Assembly (NCBI GenBank): GCA_965249225.1
Contig: CBDFLT010000001.1
Coordinates: 7,108-71,107 of the forward strand
Reading direction: 5' to 3'
DNA length: 64,000 nucleotides
Source of the DNA: CBDFLT01 sp965249225
Lineage (GTDB): Bacteria; Chloroflexota; Dehalococcoidia; Lucifugimonadales; G963668185
Shown: positions 26,216 to 34,568 of the stretch, one piece after another
How the letters are laid out: each line of letters opens with the position of its first letter
Numbering within the stretch: the stretch's first letter is position 1
The notes under the pieces: model-generated
Database searches by the model: none
Told to the model about the DNA's origin: nothing
What the model saw: only the letters and a program-made list of their open reading frames with translations
Program-made: the position numbers and the translations under genes

Positions 26216-28675
26216 CTACTCGCACTTGTTGTAGCCGCAGTCGGGGCAGGTCAGGCACCCTTCCTGGTGGATCAGGTGCCCAGAGCACTCGGGACACCTG
26301 GCCCCGGTGGGAATCGGTCCCTCGTAATCGTAGCCGCGGCCATCCTCCGGCTCCCTCGACGATGGAAAGAGGCCAAGTTGCGCGGTGGTCTCGTCTGATG
26401 CTTGAACGTGGCCTGGAGCTGTCGCCTGCGAGGCGTCGGAGTGGCGGCTCAGCACCAGAGCGACCGCGTCTGGGACCGACCTGACCGGGATGCCGGCATC
26501 CCACACTTTGCAGCAGGTTATGCCCTTTAGCTGCGCTACGATCTGCTCCGGGTCGAGGCCGGAGCGCAGCGCCAGGGAGGCGAGCCGGGAGATGGCCTCG
26601 AGCTGGGCCGAGTCGCAGCCTCCCGCCTTGCCCAGGTTACTGAAGACCTCGAAGGGCCTCTCACGCTCATCGAAATTCACCGTCACGTACATATTCCCGT
26701 GGCCGGTCCGCACCCGCTCCGTTATCCCCGCCGTGGCCTGGGGCCGAATCTTCGGCACCCGCATCGAGCCGTCCTCGGCAGTCCTCTGGTCTCCGCTCCC
26801 AGTTTCCAGGACCTGCATCGACTTGGAGCCGTCCCGATATACCGTGACGGCCTTGCAGTCCGTCTCCCAGGCCAGCCAGAAGGCGTCGCCGATGTCCTTT
26901 ACCGTCGCGTCGTTAGGCAGGTTAATGGTCTTTGAGACGGAGTTGGTGACGTGCTTTTGCCAGACGGCCTGCATGCGGACGTGGGCCTCGGGCTTTATGG
27001 CCATGGCGGTCCGGCAGAGGGCCGGGTCAAGGCCGTGCTCTTTCAACGTCTGCTCGGCGTCGTCCGGGTTGTCGGCGACCTCCGTCAGGACCCGCCTCAC
27101 GGCCTCCTTGTCTTCGAGGCGCTTTTGAAGGATTTCTTGGATGGAGACGGGTGCGTCGAGCAGTCGGGAGCTTGCCCCCTCATGGTTCTCCCAGAGGACG
27201 TTTGACCACCAGGCGATGGCGAAGTGGGGCTCGATGCCGCTGGAGCAGCTGGCTATCCTGCTGATGGTGCCCGTGGGGGCGATGGTGATCACGCTGGAGT
27301 TGCGGACCGGGGGCAGACCTTTCTCTTTAAGCGCCGAGTTTTCGTACTCTGGGTAGGCGCCGCGCTCCTCCGCCAGTCTGGCCGACTCATCCCAGGCCAT
27401 CCTGTTTATGAAGCCGCCGACCTTGTCCGCCGCCGTAAGGGCGTCCTCCGAGTCGTAGGGCACGTTGAGCCGCACCAGGGCGTCCGCCCAGCCCATCACG
27501 CCCAGGCCGATGCGCCTGGTGGCCAGGTTTACGTCCCTCAGGGTCTGCAGCGGAAACTCGTTCACCTCGATCACATCGTCGAGGAACCGCACTGACCTCC
27601 GTATGGTCTCCTCTAGGGCGTCCCAGTCGAAATCGTTCTCGGCGATGTGCTTGTCCAGGTTGATCGAGCCGAGGCAGCAGTTGCCGTAGTTCTCAAGGAA
27701 CTCCTCTCCGCAGGGATTGGACGTCTGGATCTTCCCCATCTGGGGATTGGGCGCCGTCTCCCATACCTTGTCTATGAACACGACGCCCGGGTCTCCCGTC
27801 TTCCATGCGGACTCGCAGATCTCATCCCACAGCTCTCTGGCGGGAACGGTGTCGACCACCTCCTTGGTTCGGGGATTGATCAGATTCCACTCGCGGTCAT
27901 CCTTGACGGCGCGCATGAACTCGTCGGTTATCTGGACGGAGATGTTGAAGTTCTGGATGGCGTCGTCGCCGTCCTTGCAATGGATGAACTCTCTGACGTC
28001 TGGATGGCTGTCGATAAGCTGGCCCATGTGGGCGCCCAATCGAAAGGCTCCCTGGGTGAGTGTGGCCCCCACGGCGGAGTAAAGCTTCATCACTGCGATG
28101 GGGCCACAGGCGAAGCCGTGAGTCGTCGAGATTTTGTCGTCCTTGGGCCGGAGGTTGGAGAAACCGAAGCCTATACCGCCACCCCACTTTTCGATCATGG
28201 CCGCGTCCTTGGCCACGTTCATAATGGAGTCCATCGTGTCCTCCGGGGACACGACGAAGCATGCCGACAAGCATCCCCTTCCGGTGCCGGCGTTGACCAG
28301 GGTAGGGGAGTTGGGCAGGAACTTCAGCGAGGTCAGCAGGTCGTAAAAGTGCTCCTCCCAGATCTTGCGGTTGCCTTCGTCCTCGGCCATGGCCACCGCT
28401 TTCGCCACGCGGGTAAAGAGCTCCTCCGGAGTCTCGACGGCCTTACCCTCGGCATCCTTACTGAGGTATCGTTTCTCCAGGACCGTTCGGGCGTTAGGAG
28501 TGAGCTCCACCGCGGTCTCCGATGGTGCTCCGTTGCCTTTGAGGGCCTCGGCCACGACCTGCGTGGCTCGCTCGCCGGACACCCCAGCCGATTCCAGGAC
28601 GCTGAGCAGCTCGCTCAAGACACGGTCTTGCTTGCTCTGGCCCTTGGGTCCGCGGGAGGTCCGTTCCTTCAGCAT
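26216..28675 (-). CDS. nrdJ: Adenosylcobalamin-dependent (class II) ribonucleoside-diphosphate reductase
   Basis: Makes deoxyribonucleotides using a B12-generated radical, with or without oxygen. The 819-residue chain shows FLPNSPTLVNAG near residue 120, CFVVSPEDTM with an active-site Cys, the NPCGE radical-site block near 320, APTGTISRIASCSSGIEP near 475, a TSCPD-like domain (GKAGGCDSAQLEAISRLASL) near 690, and a C-terminal zinc ribbon with two CxxC pairs (CPEC and CPDCGYNKC). AGGAGT precedes the ATG. The repressor gene nrdR is encoded 760 bp upstream on the same strand. No class I or III reductase is in the window, so this may be the main one. Confidence 0.96.
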   Translation of the reverse strand: MLKERTSRGPKGQSKQDRVLSELLSVLESAGVSGERATQVVAEALKGNGAPSETAVELTPNARTVLEKRYLSKDAEGKAVETPEELFTRVAKAVAMAEDEGNRKIWEEHFYDLLTSLKFLPNSPTLVNAGTGRGCLSACFVVSPEDTMDSIMNVAKDAAMIEKWGGGIGFGFSNLRPKDDKISTTHGFACGPIAVMKLYSAVGATLTQGAFRLGAHMGQLIDSHPDVREFIHCKDGDDAIQNFNISVQITDEFMRAVKDDREWNLINPRTKEVVDTVPARELWDEICESAWKTGDPGVVFIDKVWETAPNPQMGKIQTSNPCGEEFLENYGNCCLGSINLDKHIAENDFDWDALEETIRRSVRFLDDVIEVNEFPLQTLRDVNLATRRIGLGVMGWADALVRLNVPYDSEDALTAADKVGGFINRMAWDESARLAEERGAYPEYENSALKEKGLPPVRNSSVITIAPTGTISRIASCSSGIEPHFAIAWWSNVLWENHEGASSRLLDAPVSIQEILQKRLEDKEAVRRVLTEVADNPDDAEQTLKEHGLDPALCRTAMAIKPEAHVRMQAVWQKHVTNSVSKTINLPNDATVKDIGDAFWLAWETDCKAVTVYRDGSKSMQVLETGSGDQRTAEDGSMRVPKIRPQATAGITERVRTGHGNMYVTVNFDERERPFEVFSNLGKAGGCDSAQLEAISRLASLALRSGLDPEQIVAQLKGITCCKVWDAGIPVRSVPDAVALVLSRHSDASQATAPGHVQASDETTAQLGLFPSSREPEDGRGYDYEGPIPTGARCPECSGHLIHQEGCLTCPDCGYNKCE

Positions 28676-28737
28676 GTAAAACTCCTGATCGACGAAGTGT
28701 TAGAACGCATTAATATACCAGATGTGAAACGGGTGGT

Positions 28738-28960
28738 CAGGGGATGTCGTCCGCTCGCGGCCGCGAGTCAGACGGCAGCGTACCAGCGGGCCTCACGCCC
28801 GCCGGTACAGGCCACTGGCGTGCGATGTGGGGTGGTACGGTCGTGACGCGGGCTCACCGCGTCGCGACCGTTCCCAGAGAGACTCGTGGGCGACTTGTGA
28901 GGCACGGTTCCCGACACTGTCATCTCCTGTTAGACGGGGTGTGAGGGCTTAACTCGGGCC
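28738..28960 (-). other. GC-rich structured intergenic region upstream of nrdJ
   Basis: Three consecutive foldable elements lie in the probable nrdJ leader: a 14-bp palindrome CTCGCGGCCGCGAG (28754-28767), a 12-bp stem 28780-28791/28797-28808, and a 15-bp stem 28837-28851/28857-28871, the last two each with a single G-U-type mismatch. It does not match the cobalamin riboswitch box as far as I can read. It may be a leader RNA of another kind or an independent small RNA. Confidence 0.45.
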
Positions 28961-28962
28961 AC

Positions 28963-29322
28963 TCATTGAAGCGGGTGGGATACAAACGGCTGGAACTGTC
29001 TGGCCCCCGGGTGTTCGTCGCTTCGAGCGCATGGAGTGCATGAGGGGACCAGGCTCCTGAGCCCGTTGGTCCCATCGGGGCTTGTTGAGTTGCTACGCCC
29101 TACCTCCCATGCCCCCGGCGCTCCGGCGGTCCCGTAGCTTTTCCAGGCGAGACGCGCCCAGCAGTGATAGCAGTAGCCGCCGGTTTTGTCATAAACGTAG
29201 CTCAGCTCGCCGTCGCTATGCGGAATTGAGCGTTTCCCAAAAATCCTAAGGGCCCTTCCCTTCCACCGCGACTTAAGGGGTGACGCTATGCTCGTAATCT
29301 GCGTGTCGACTGAAAATCCCAT
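28963..29322 (-). CDS. HNH-domain protein with degraded active site
   Basis: A 119-residue open frame. The middle (about residues 46-100) follows the HNH pattern GGYCYHCWARLAWKSYG, GAWEV, then NGLRSLVPSC. In active relatives the strand after WEV carries Asp-His; here it reads GRS, and the later CNxxK region reads CARSDEH. With the catalytic His and neighbouring residues changed, it is probably inactive or a decaying gene. The first 40 residues show nothing recognisable. It lies between nrdR and nrdJ on the same strand. No good ribosome-binding site is seen. Confidence 0.55.
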   Translation of the reverse strand: MGFSVDTQITSIASPLKSRWKGRALRIFGKRSIPHSDGELSYVYDKTGGYCYHCWARLAWKSYGTAGAPGAWEVGRSNSTSPDGTNGLRSLVPSCTPCARSDEHPGARQFQPFVSHPLQ

Positions 29323-29432
29323 ATCGCCCTCATCTTTCCCAAACGCATCCAGAGGTCACTACCGCTCAGAGGACACAACGGTCCAGATAAACGGTCTATT
29401 AAGGGGGAGACACCCTCGGCCAGGAAGTGCCG

Positions 29433-30005
29433 CTACTGGCTACTGCCCGGCTGGGGCTCCTTACGGCGGCGCCCTCGCCGCCGGGTCGGCACAAACACCG
29501 GCGCGTCCTCCATTCCGGGAAGGAACGGCTGATCGCCGGGCGTCGTCTCTGGTACCTGACGCGGCTCCAGGAGCGCGTCGATCTCATCTTTGAACGTCTC
29601 GATGTCCCTAAAGTCCCGGTATACGCTGGCGAACCTGATATAAGCCACGCGGTCCAGCCCTTTCAGTCTGTCCATCACCAATTCGCCTATGGCCTGGCTC
29701 GGAATCTCGGCCTTGCCAACATCCGCCAGCAGCGCCTCGATATCCTCGACGATCTTGTCGACAGCCCCTAATGGAATGGGTCGCTTTGCGCAGGCTTTGG
29801 TCAGGCTCACCCAGAGCTTGTCGCGGTTGAAGTCCTCGTGCCGCCCGTCCCTTTTAATCAGTTGCAGCGCCCTCGTCTGGACGCGCTCGTAGGTGGTGTA
29901 CCTGAGGCCGCATCGGAGGCATTCGCGGCGGCGGCGGATGTCCTCACCGGAGTCTCTGGAGTCGATAACCTTTGAGTCGCCGTGGCTGCAATAGGGGCAC
30001 AACAT
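29433..30005 (-). CDS. nrdR: Transcriptional repressor NrdR
   Basis: A 190-residue zinc-ribbon/ATP-cone regulator that represses ribonucleotide reductase genes in response to nucleotide binding. The N-terminal zinc ribbon has CPYCSHGDSKVIDSRDS and CLRCGLRYTTYERV; the ATP-cone follows (LIKRDGRHEDFNRDKLWVSL) and ends near RFASVYRDFRDIETFKDEI. The usual length is about 150; this one has an extra basic, proline-rich tail (RRRGRRRKEP) of about 35 residues, which may bind nucleic acid. It lies between ftsZ and nrdJ on the same strand, so nrdJ is its likely target; no clear NrdR box pair was found before nrdJ. Confidence 0.96.
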   Translation of the reverse strand: MLCPYCSHGDSKVIDSRDSGEDIRRRRECLRCGLRYTTYERVQTRALQLIKRDGRHEDFNRDKLWVSLTKACAKRPIPLGAVDKIVEDIEALLADVGKAEIPSQAIGELVMDRLKGLDRVAYIRFASVYRDFRDIETFKDEIDALLEPRQVPETTPGDQPFLPGMEDAPVFVPTRRRGRRRKEPQPGSSQ

Positions 30006-30264
30006 CTGGTATTTTGGACGAGTCTTGAAATGTTCTCAGAATACAACGGGTCGTGCAGTCAGGCGAGAGTACCACTAGATGTTGGGTGCTGTCAAGGATA
30101 ACAACACGCCATTTTCGGCGTCAAAATTCTGGACGGAGTTGACGCGACCTGGCTCTATCTGCCGGCCGTTTCCTGTGGCACTTCAGGTCTGTTCGGAGGA
30201 GATCAGAATGCGCCTAAGGAGCCGGGTGGTGAGATACGGCGGTATGGGAACAATGGTGGGCCTG
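30006..30264. other. Intergenic region between nrdR and the ftsZ terminator
   Basis: About 260 bp with no recognisable gene. It should contain the nrdR promoter, but no strong -35/-10 pair stands out. Confidence 0.5.
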
Positions 30265-30311
30265 TGAACAAAAAGAAGAGGGAGGCCTCTGAAAAGCGGC
30301 CTCCCTCTTCT
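30265..30311 (-). terminator. Rho-independent terminator of the rsmH-ftsA-ftsZ cluster
   Basis: AGAAGAGGGAGGCC (30274-30287) pairs perfectly with 30298-30311, a 14-bp stem with a 10-nt loop. On the minus strand it runs into TTTTTGTT. It lies 60 bp after the ftsZ stop and separates ftsZ from nrdR. Confidence 0.88.
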
Positions 30312-30373
30312 GCGGAGGAGGAAGATGATTCGGGTGCAGGCGCGCCTAGCGCGAGGCGCCGCACCCTAGTTGA

Positions 30374-31489
30374 TTAGTCTTCTTGGTGGCCGTTTACCCT
30401 GGCGACCTCTGGCATCCGGCGTCGGGACCGGGACATACGGCGAAGGAAGGGAGGGATATCCAGCTCGGACTCGTCGTTGGTGAGCGCATCTTTTAGCATC
30501 TCCGCCATCTCCCCTCGCCTCTCCTCCATTGTCTCCGAGGTGGGGAATCCGGTGGCGATAAGAGTGAGCCTGACCTCGTTCTCCATTTTCAAGTCGGTTG
30601 TCATCCCGAAGATGATGTTGGCATCCGGGGCGACGACCCGTTGGATCACCTCGGCCGCCTCGTGAAGTTCCGAGAGCTTCAGATCGCTGCCGCCGGTGAC
30701 GTTGAATAGCACACCTCTGGCCCCCTCGATGGACACGTCGAGTAGGGGATTGGAGATCGCCTGCTGAGCGGCCTCCGTGGCCCGGTCATCGCCCACGCCA
30801 GAGCCTATGGACATCCACGCCGGCCCTGCGCCCTTCATGACGGCTTCTACGTCGGCGAAATCGAGGTTGATCTCTCCTGCAACCGTCACCAGCTCGGCGA
30901 TGGACTGGACCCCCAGGCGCAGCACATCGTCGGCCTTCCTGAAGGCGTTCTCAGCCGTGATCTCCTCTTCGCAGATCATATGGAGGCGTTCGTTGGGAAT
31001 GGCAAGTAGGGTGTCCACCTGCTCTCTGAGCTTTACGATTCCCTCCTCCGCCGCCCTGGCACGCTGCAACCCTTCGAAGTCGAAGGGCCTGGTAACCACT
31101 CCGACCGTCAGAGCGCCACCCTCCTTCGCAACTTGGGCGACCATAGGCGCGGCGCCTGTGCCTGTTCCGCCGCCCATACCGGCCGCAACGAAAACCATGT
31201 CGCAGTCACGAAGTGCCTCTATGAGATCGTCCCGGCTCTCCTCGGCCGCACGTGCTCCCCTTTCGGGATCGCCTCCCACACCTTTGCCTCCGGTGAGGTC
31301 CTCACCTATAGCGAGCTTGAGGGGGATGTCGGAGCCTATCAGGGCCTGAGTATCAGTGTTTATGACCATATACTCGACGCCCGTAGGCCGTTCCCTGAAC
31401 ATCCTCGAGACGGCGTTGGAGCCACCTCCACCCACTCCCACCACCTTGATTCGCGCCGCGGCGTGCGACTCTCTGTTATTCACGAACAT
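30374..31489 (-). CDS. ftsZ: Cell division protein FtsZ
   Basis: The tubulin-like GTPase forming the division ring. Residues 15-25 hold VVGVGGGGSNAV, the GTP signature GMGGGTGTGAAP is near 105, the T7 loop NLDFADVEAVM near 207, and the C-terminal peptide DIPPFLRRM near 345 that binds FtsA. Length (371) is normal, with a short linker. It overlaps the end of ftsA by 14 bp and is the last gene before a strong terminator. The basic RRMSRSRRRMPE segment after the binding peptide may add membrane or partner contacts. Confidence 0.98.
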   Translation of the reverse strand: MFVNNRESHAAARIKVVGVGGGGSNAVSRMFRERPTGVEYMVINTDTQALIGSDIPLKLAIGEDLTGGKGVGGDPERGARAAEESRDDLIEALRDCDMVFVAAGMGGGTGTGAAPMVAQVAKEGGALTVGVVTRPFDFEGLQRARAAEEGIVKLREQVDTLLAIPNERLHMICEEEITAENAFRKADDVLRLGVQSIAELVTVAGEINLDFADVEAVMKGAGPAWMSIGSGVGDDRATEAAQQAISNPLLDVSIEGARGVLFNVTGGSDLKLSELHEAAEVIQRVVAPDANIIFGMTTDLKMENEVRLTLIATGFPTSETMEERRGEMAEMLKDALTNDESELDIPPFLRRMSRSRRRMPEVARVNGHQED

Positions 31490-32771
31490 CAGACCCTCCC
31501 TTTTTCGGCAAGAATGTTCTCACCGTAAACAAATTTCGTACCTGTTCAACGAGTCGAGAGATGATAGCTATTGTGCCCGCCGAGGCTCCTCGGCGGGGGC
31601 TGCTCGTCGGTTCTGTGGCGGACTCGGGCTGGCTCAGAGCCCATAGCAGAATGCCCACGCCGGTGGCGTGCGCCGGGTTCTTGAGCTCCGCCGGCAGGCC
31701 CATGCGTCCGTTGGGCACTCCCAGTCGCACGCGGTTGGTAAGGCTCTGGCGAAGCAAAGTTTCTAGGCCCGGCAGGTTTGACGTACCTCCCGTGACGACC
31801 AACGGGACGCCGGCGAGGTCGCCCAAATCGGCCTCGTTCAGCTTAAGCTCGATCAGGCTGACTAGCTCCTGGGCCCGTTCTCTTATGAGCTGACACATGT
31901 CTCTCCGGGGGACCCGGATTTCTGCGTCTCTGCCCGATAGCCGAAGCCTTACCTCCTCGTCAGGGCGGATGCCGAACGGCTCGGTAGTAGCGTGATGCAG
32001 TTTCGCGGTCTCAGCGGTCTCATATGGGGTGTCGTATGTCACACAGATGTCGTTGGTGAACTGGAATCCGCCGACCGGAATGACGCCCGTGAAACAGATT
32101 CTTCCTTTATTAAATACGACGACGTCGGTTGTGCCGCCGCCGATATCGACAACTACTGCGCCGCGGTTGCGCTCTTCCGGTGTCAGGACCGCCTGGCCGC
32201 TGGCCAGGGGCTCCAGCACCAGCGAGGAAACCTCTACGCCCGATCCCTCCACGGCGCGCACGAGCTTGCCGACGACGTTTGATGCGCCCGTCACCACGTG
32301 TGTCTCGACCTCCACCTGCTCAGCGTGCATGCCCAGTGGATTCCTAATCCCACCGTTTCCGTCCAATGAGAAGGCCATGGGAATCGTATGGATGACTCTC
32401 CGGTCGGGCTCACGCGTGGCGGCGGTCAATCTGTCGGGCAATTGGGCCAGGGCACCGGCGGAGACTACACCCCTTTCCGTCAGGTCCATTAGGTCCCACC
32501 GGTTCTCGAACGCCATGTGGGCCCCAGTGACGCCCACATGAGCGGACTTGATGTCGGTGCCAAGACGCTGCTGGACTTCGTTCAGGGACGCGGAGATGGC
32601 CTTTTGAGCCGCCTCAACGTCGATAACGTTGCCTTTTCGAAGGCCTTCAGAGGGCACAGTGCTGTGTGCCAGGACCTGCAGGCGTCTGGAAGACGATATC
32701 CTGCCCGCGATCGAGCATACCTTGCTAGTGCCGACGTCGATAGCAGTTAGCGTCCTTGATTCTTGGATCAT
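31476..32771 (-). CDS. ftsA: Cell division protein FtsA
   Basis: An actin-fold ATPase that anchors FtsZ to the membrane. AIDVGTSKVCSIAGR at residues 10-24 is the phosphate-1 motif; VVVDIGGGTTDVVVF near 210 is phosphate-2; VVTGGTSNLPGLE near 335 is the adenosine site. A C-terminal amphipathic helix (IAIISRLVEQVRNLFTV near 405-421) is the expected membrane anchor, here followed by about ten extra residues. The 431-residue length is typical. It overlaps ftsZ by 14 bp and follows rsmH by 79 bp; ftsL, ftsI, mur genes and ftsQ, which usually lie between, are absent. Confidence 0.97.
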   Translation of the reverse strand: MIQESRTLTAIDVGTSKVCSIAGRISSSRRLQVLAHSTVPSEGLRKGNVIDVEAAQKAISASLNEVQQRLGTDIKSAHVGVTGAHMAFENRWDLMDLTERGVVSAGALAQLPDRLTAATREPDRRVIHTIPMAFSLDGNGGIRNPLGMHAEQVEVETHVVTGASNVVGKLVRAVEGSGVEVSSLVLEPLASGQAVLTPEERNRGAVVVDIGGGTTDVVVFNKGRICFTGVIPVGGFQFTNDICVTYDTPYETAETAKLHHATTEPFGIRPDEEVRLRLSGRDAEIRVPRRDMCQLIRERAQELVSLIELKLNEADLGDLAGVPLVVTGGTSNLPGLETLLRQSLTNRVRLGVPNGRMGLPAELKNPAHATGVGILLWALSQPESATEPTSSPRRGASAGTIAIISRLVEQVRNLFTVRTFLPKKGGSDVRE

Positions 32772-32850
32772 ACCGGCCTCTCCATTACTGTCGAGCAGAG
32801 TTCTTTGTGAACATGAAGCTCGTATCCTCGCACAAAGTCAGTCCGTGAGA

Positions 32851-33822
32851 TTAGATTCGCTCCGCCACCCGTATTCGAGCGCTGCGGCAGCGGGGGTTAG
32901 CGCGCACCTCGTCCTGAGATGGCTTGATTACCTTGCGGTTGACAAGCTTGACCCGCGCTTTGTGCCCGCACACGCATGCGGGTGTGCCCGGTGGGCAGAT
33001 GCAATCTGAAGCCTCTCGCCTAAGGGCGGTCTTTGCCAGCCGGTCCTCCAATGAGTGGTAGGAGATGGTCACCAGTCGCCCCCCGGGTGCGAGTACGTCG
33101 AAGGCCTGTTCCAGGCCGTGCTGAAGGTTCTCTAGCTCCCGGTTCACCTCAATCCTTAGCGCCTGAAAGGTGCGAGTTGCGGGGTGGATGGCTCGCCGCA
33201 TGGGCCTGCCCACGGTGCGGGTGAGGATGTCGGCCAGCTGAGTAGTCGTCTCGATGGGACGGCTATTCACGATCGCCCGTGCAACTTTACGTGCGCGGGG
33301 CTCCTCACCGTACTGAGAGATAACTTCCGTCAACTTCTCCTCCGGGTATTGGTTCACTACCTGGTAAGCGGTCTTCTTTTGGCTGAGGTCGAAGCGCATA
33401 TCCGGTCTCGTCTCTAGATTAAAGCTGAAGCCTCTGTCCTGAGTCTCAAGCTGGAGAGAGGAAACCCCAAGATCGAAAAGTACGCCGTTCGCGGGCACGA
33501 TATCGGCCTCCCTCGCTATTTCCCCCAACTCCGCGAAGCTCCCGTTGACCAGTGTGACCCTGTCTTCGTAGGGCTGCAGCCTACGAGTGGCCACGCGAAG
33601 CGCATCGGCGTCCATGTCTATTCCAAGCAGTCGGCTTCCGGCACTGGAGGCTTTTAGCACGGCTAATGCGTGTCCGCCTTCTCCAACCGTGCAGTCAACA
33701 AACCTTCCACCGGCTTTGACCTTGAGGTTAGTCAGTACCTCCTCTACCATTACTGGCTTGTGACGAGCGTCCACGGCTTGTACCAGTGATCCTCCCGGCC
33801 TCTTACCTCTCTGAAAACGCAT
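32851..33822 (-). CDS. rsmH: 16S rRNA (cytosine-1402-N4)-methyltransferase RsmH
   Basis: Methylates C1402 of 16S rRNA with SAM. After the start come HKPVMVEEVLTNL, the SAM loop FVDCTVGEGGHALAVL, LLGIDMDADAL, GVLFDLGVSSLQLE with SFNLETRPDMRFD, and AIHPATRTFQALRIEVNREL near the C-terminus, followed by ISYHSLEDRL. The frame is open far upstream; ATG 33822 gives 323 residues, close to the usual size. A GTG at 33774 (307 residues) is an alternative. It leads the shortened division cluster; mraZ, usually in front of it, is missing, and a mogA-like gene diverges from the same region. Confidence 0.93.
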   Translation of the reverse strand: MRFQRGKRPGGSLVQAVDARHKPVMVEEVLTNLKVKAGGRFVDCTVGEGGHALAVLKASSAGSRLLGIDMDADALRVATRRLQPYEDRVTLVNGSFAELGEIAREADIVPANGVLFDLGVSSLQLETQDRGFSFNLETRPDMRFDLSQKKTAYQVVNQYPEEKLTEVISQYGEEPRARKVARAIVNSRPIETTTQLADILTRTVGRPMRRAIHPATRTFQALRIEVNRELENLQHGLEQAFDVLAPGGRLVTISYHSLEDRLAKTALRREASDCICPPGTPACVCGHKARVKLVNRKVIKPSQDEVRANPRCRSARIRVAERI

Positions 33823-34054
33823 CCGGCGCGCCCCGTTTGAGAGCACGTCTTGAAGGCCACTATGGCCTGCGCATGGTAAAATGTGTTCAGCCGGGTGGTT
33901 GCCGTCAGAAGCGCGTCGGCGCCTGGTAATCGAAGTTTCCCAGAGACACCCTCGCCCACGCAAGGCGGTTTCGTACAAAGTTAAGACTTTTTCCAAACAT
34001 ATCCTAAATTCACTCTGGGCGGCCCAACGGGCAGCCCAATAGGAGAGGCATCCA

Positions 34055-34543
34055 ATTTTCAATGTCGCCATACTCACCATCAGCGACGCCGGCTCCAAAG
34101 GCGAACGTCAGGACACCAGCGGCGACAAGATCAGTGAAATCGTGCGCCGCGAGGGCTTCAAAGAGGTTTACCGCGACATCGTCCCGGACGTGACGGCTTC
34201 GATCTCGGGTAAACTGGCCGAGTGGTGCGACGCCGGCGAGGTGGACCTGGTCCTGACTACCGGAGGAACGGGGCTTGGACCTCGGGACGTTACGCCTGAG
34301 GCGACGCGGGCCGTAATCGATATGGAAGTGCCGGGTATCGCGGAGGCGATCCGAATCCAGACCCTGAAGAACACACCGTTTGCCATGCTCAGCAGGGCCG
34401 TTGCCGGCTTGAGGAACGGGTGCCTGATCGTCAACCTTCCAGGCAGCCCTAAGGGCGTCGAGGAGTGTCTGGAGGTCGCCGTACCCGCGATTCCACACGC
34501 GCTGGAGATGGTTAAGGGCTGGCGCGGCCATCCCGCCAACTGA
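34055..34543 (+). CDS. MogA/MoaB-family molybdenum cofactor protein, apparent ATT start
   Basis: A 162-residue molybdopterin adenylyltransferase-type protein. The N-terminus reads FNVAILTISDAGSKGERQD; TTGGTGLGPRDVTPEAT near residue 72 is the family signature, and LPGSPKGVEECLE lies near 133. No ATG, GTG or TTG fits the N-terminus. A strong AGGAGAGG (34041-34048) sits 6 bp before ATT 34055, which places the start exactly where homologues begin, so ATT is probably the initiator or ATG has mutated. An internal start at 34142 would lose the first strand of the fold. trmD follows 25 bp downstream. Confidence 0.88.
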   Translation: MFNVAILTISDAGSKGERQDTSGDKISEIVRREGFKEVYRDIVPDVTASISGKLAEWCDAGEVDLVLTTGGTGLGPRDVTPEATRAVIDMEVPGIAEAIRIQTLKNTPFAMLSRAVAGLRNGCLIVNLPGSPKGVEECLEVAVPAIPHALEMVKGWRGHPAN

Positions 34544-34568
34544 TGTAGGTTCCAGGTGGTTGCCCCCC

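Noticed and set aside
28700..28725. NrdR box pair upstream of nrdJ
   Set aside because: TGGTATATTAATGCG is AT-rich but does not match the NrdR box consensus and has no second copy at the expected spacing.
28676..28960. Cobalamin riboswitch before nrdJ
   Set aside because: A GCCACTGG-like sequence exists only on the plus strand; the minus strand, which carries nrdJ, lacks the B12 box and the conserved core.
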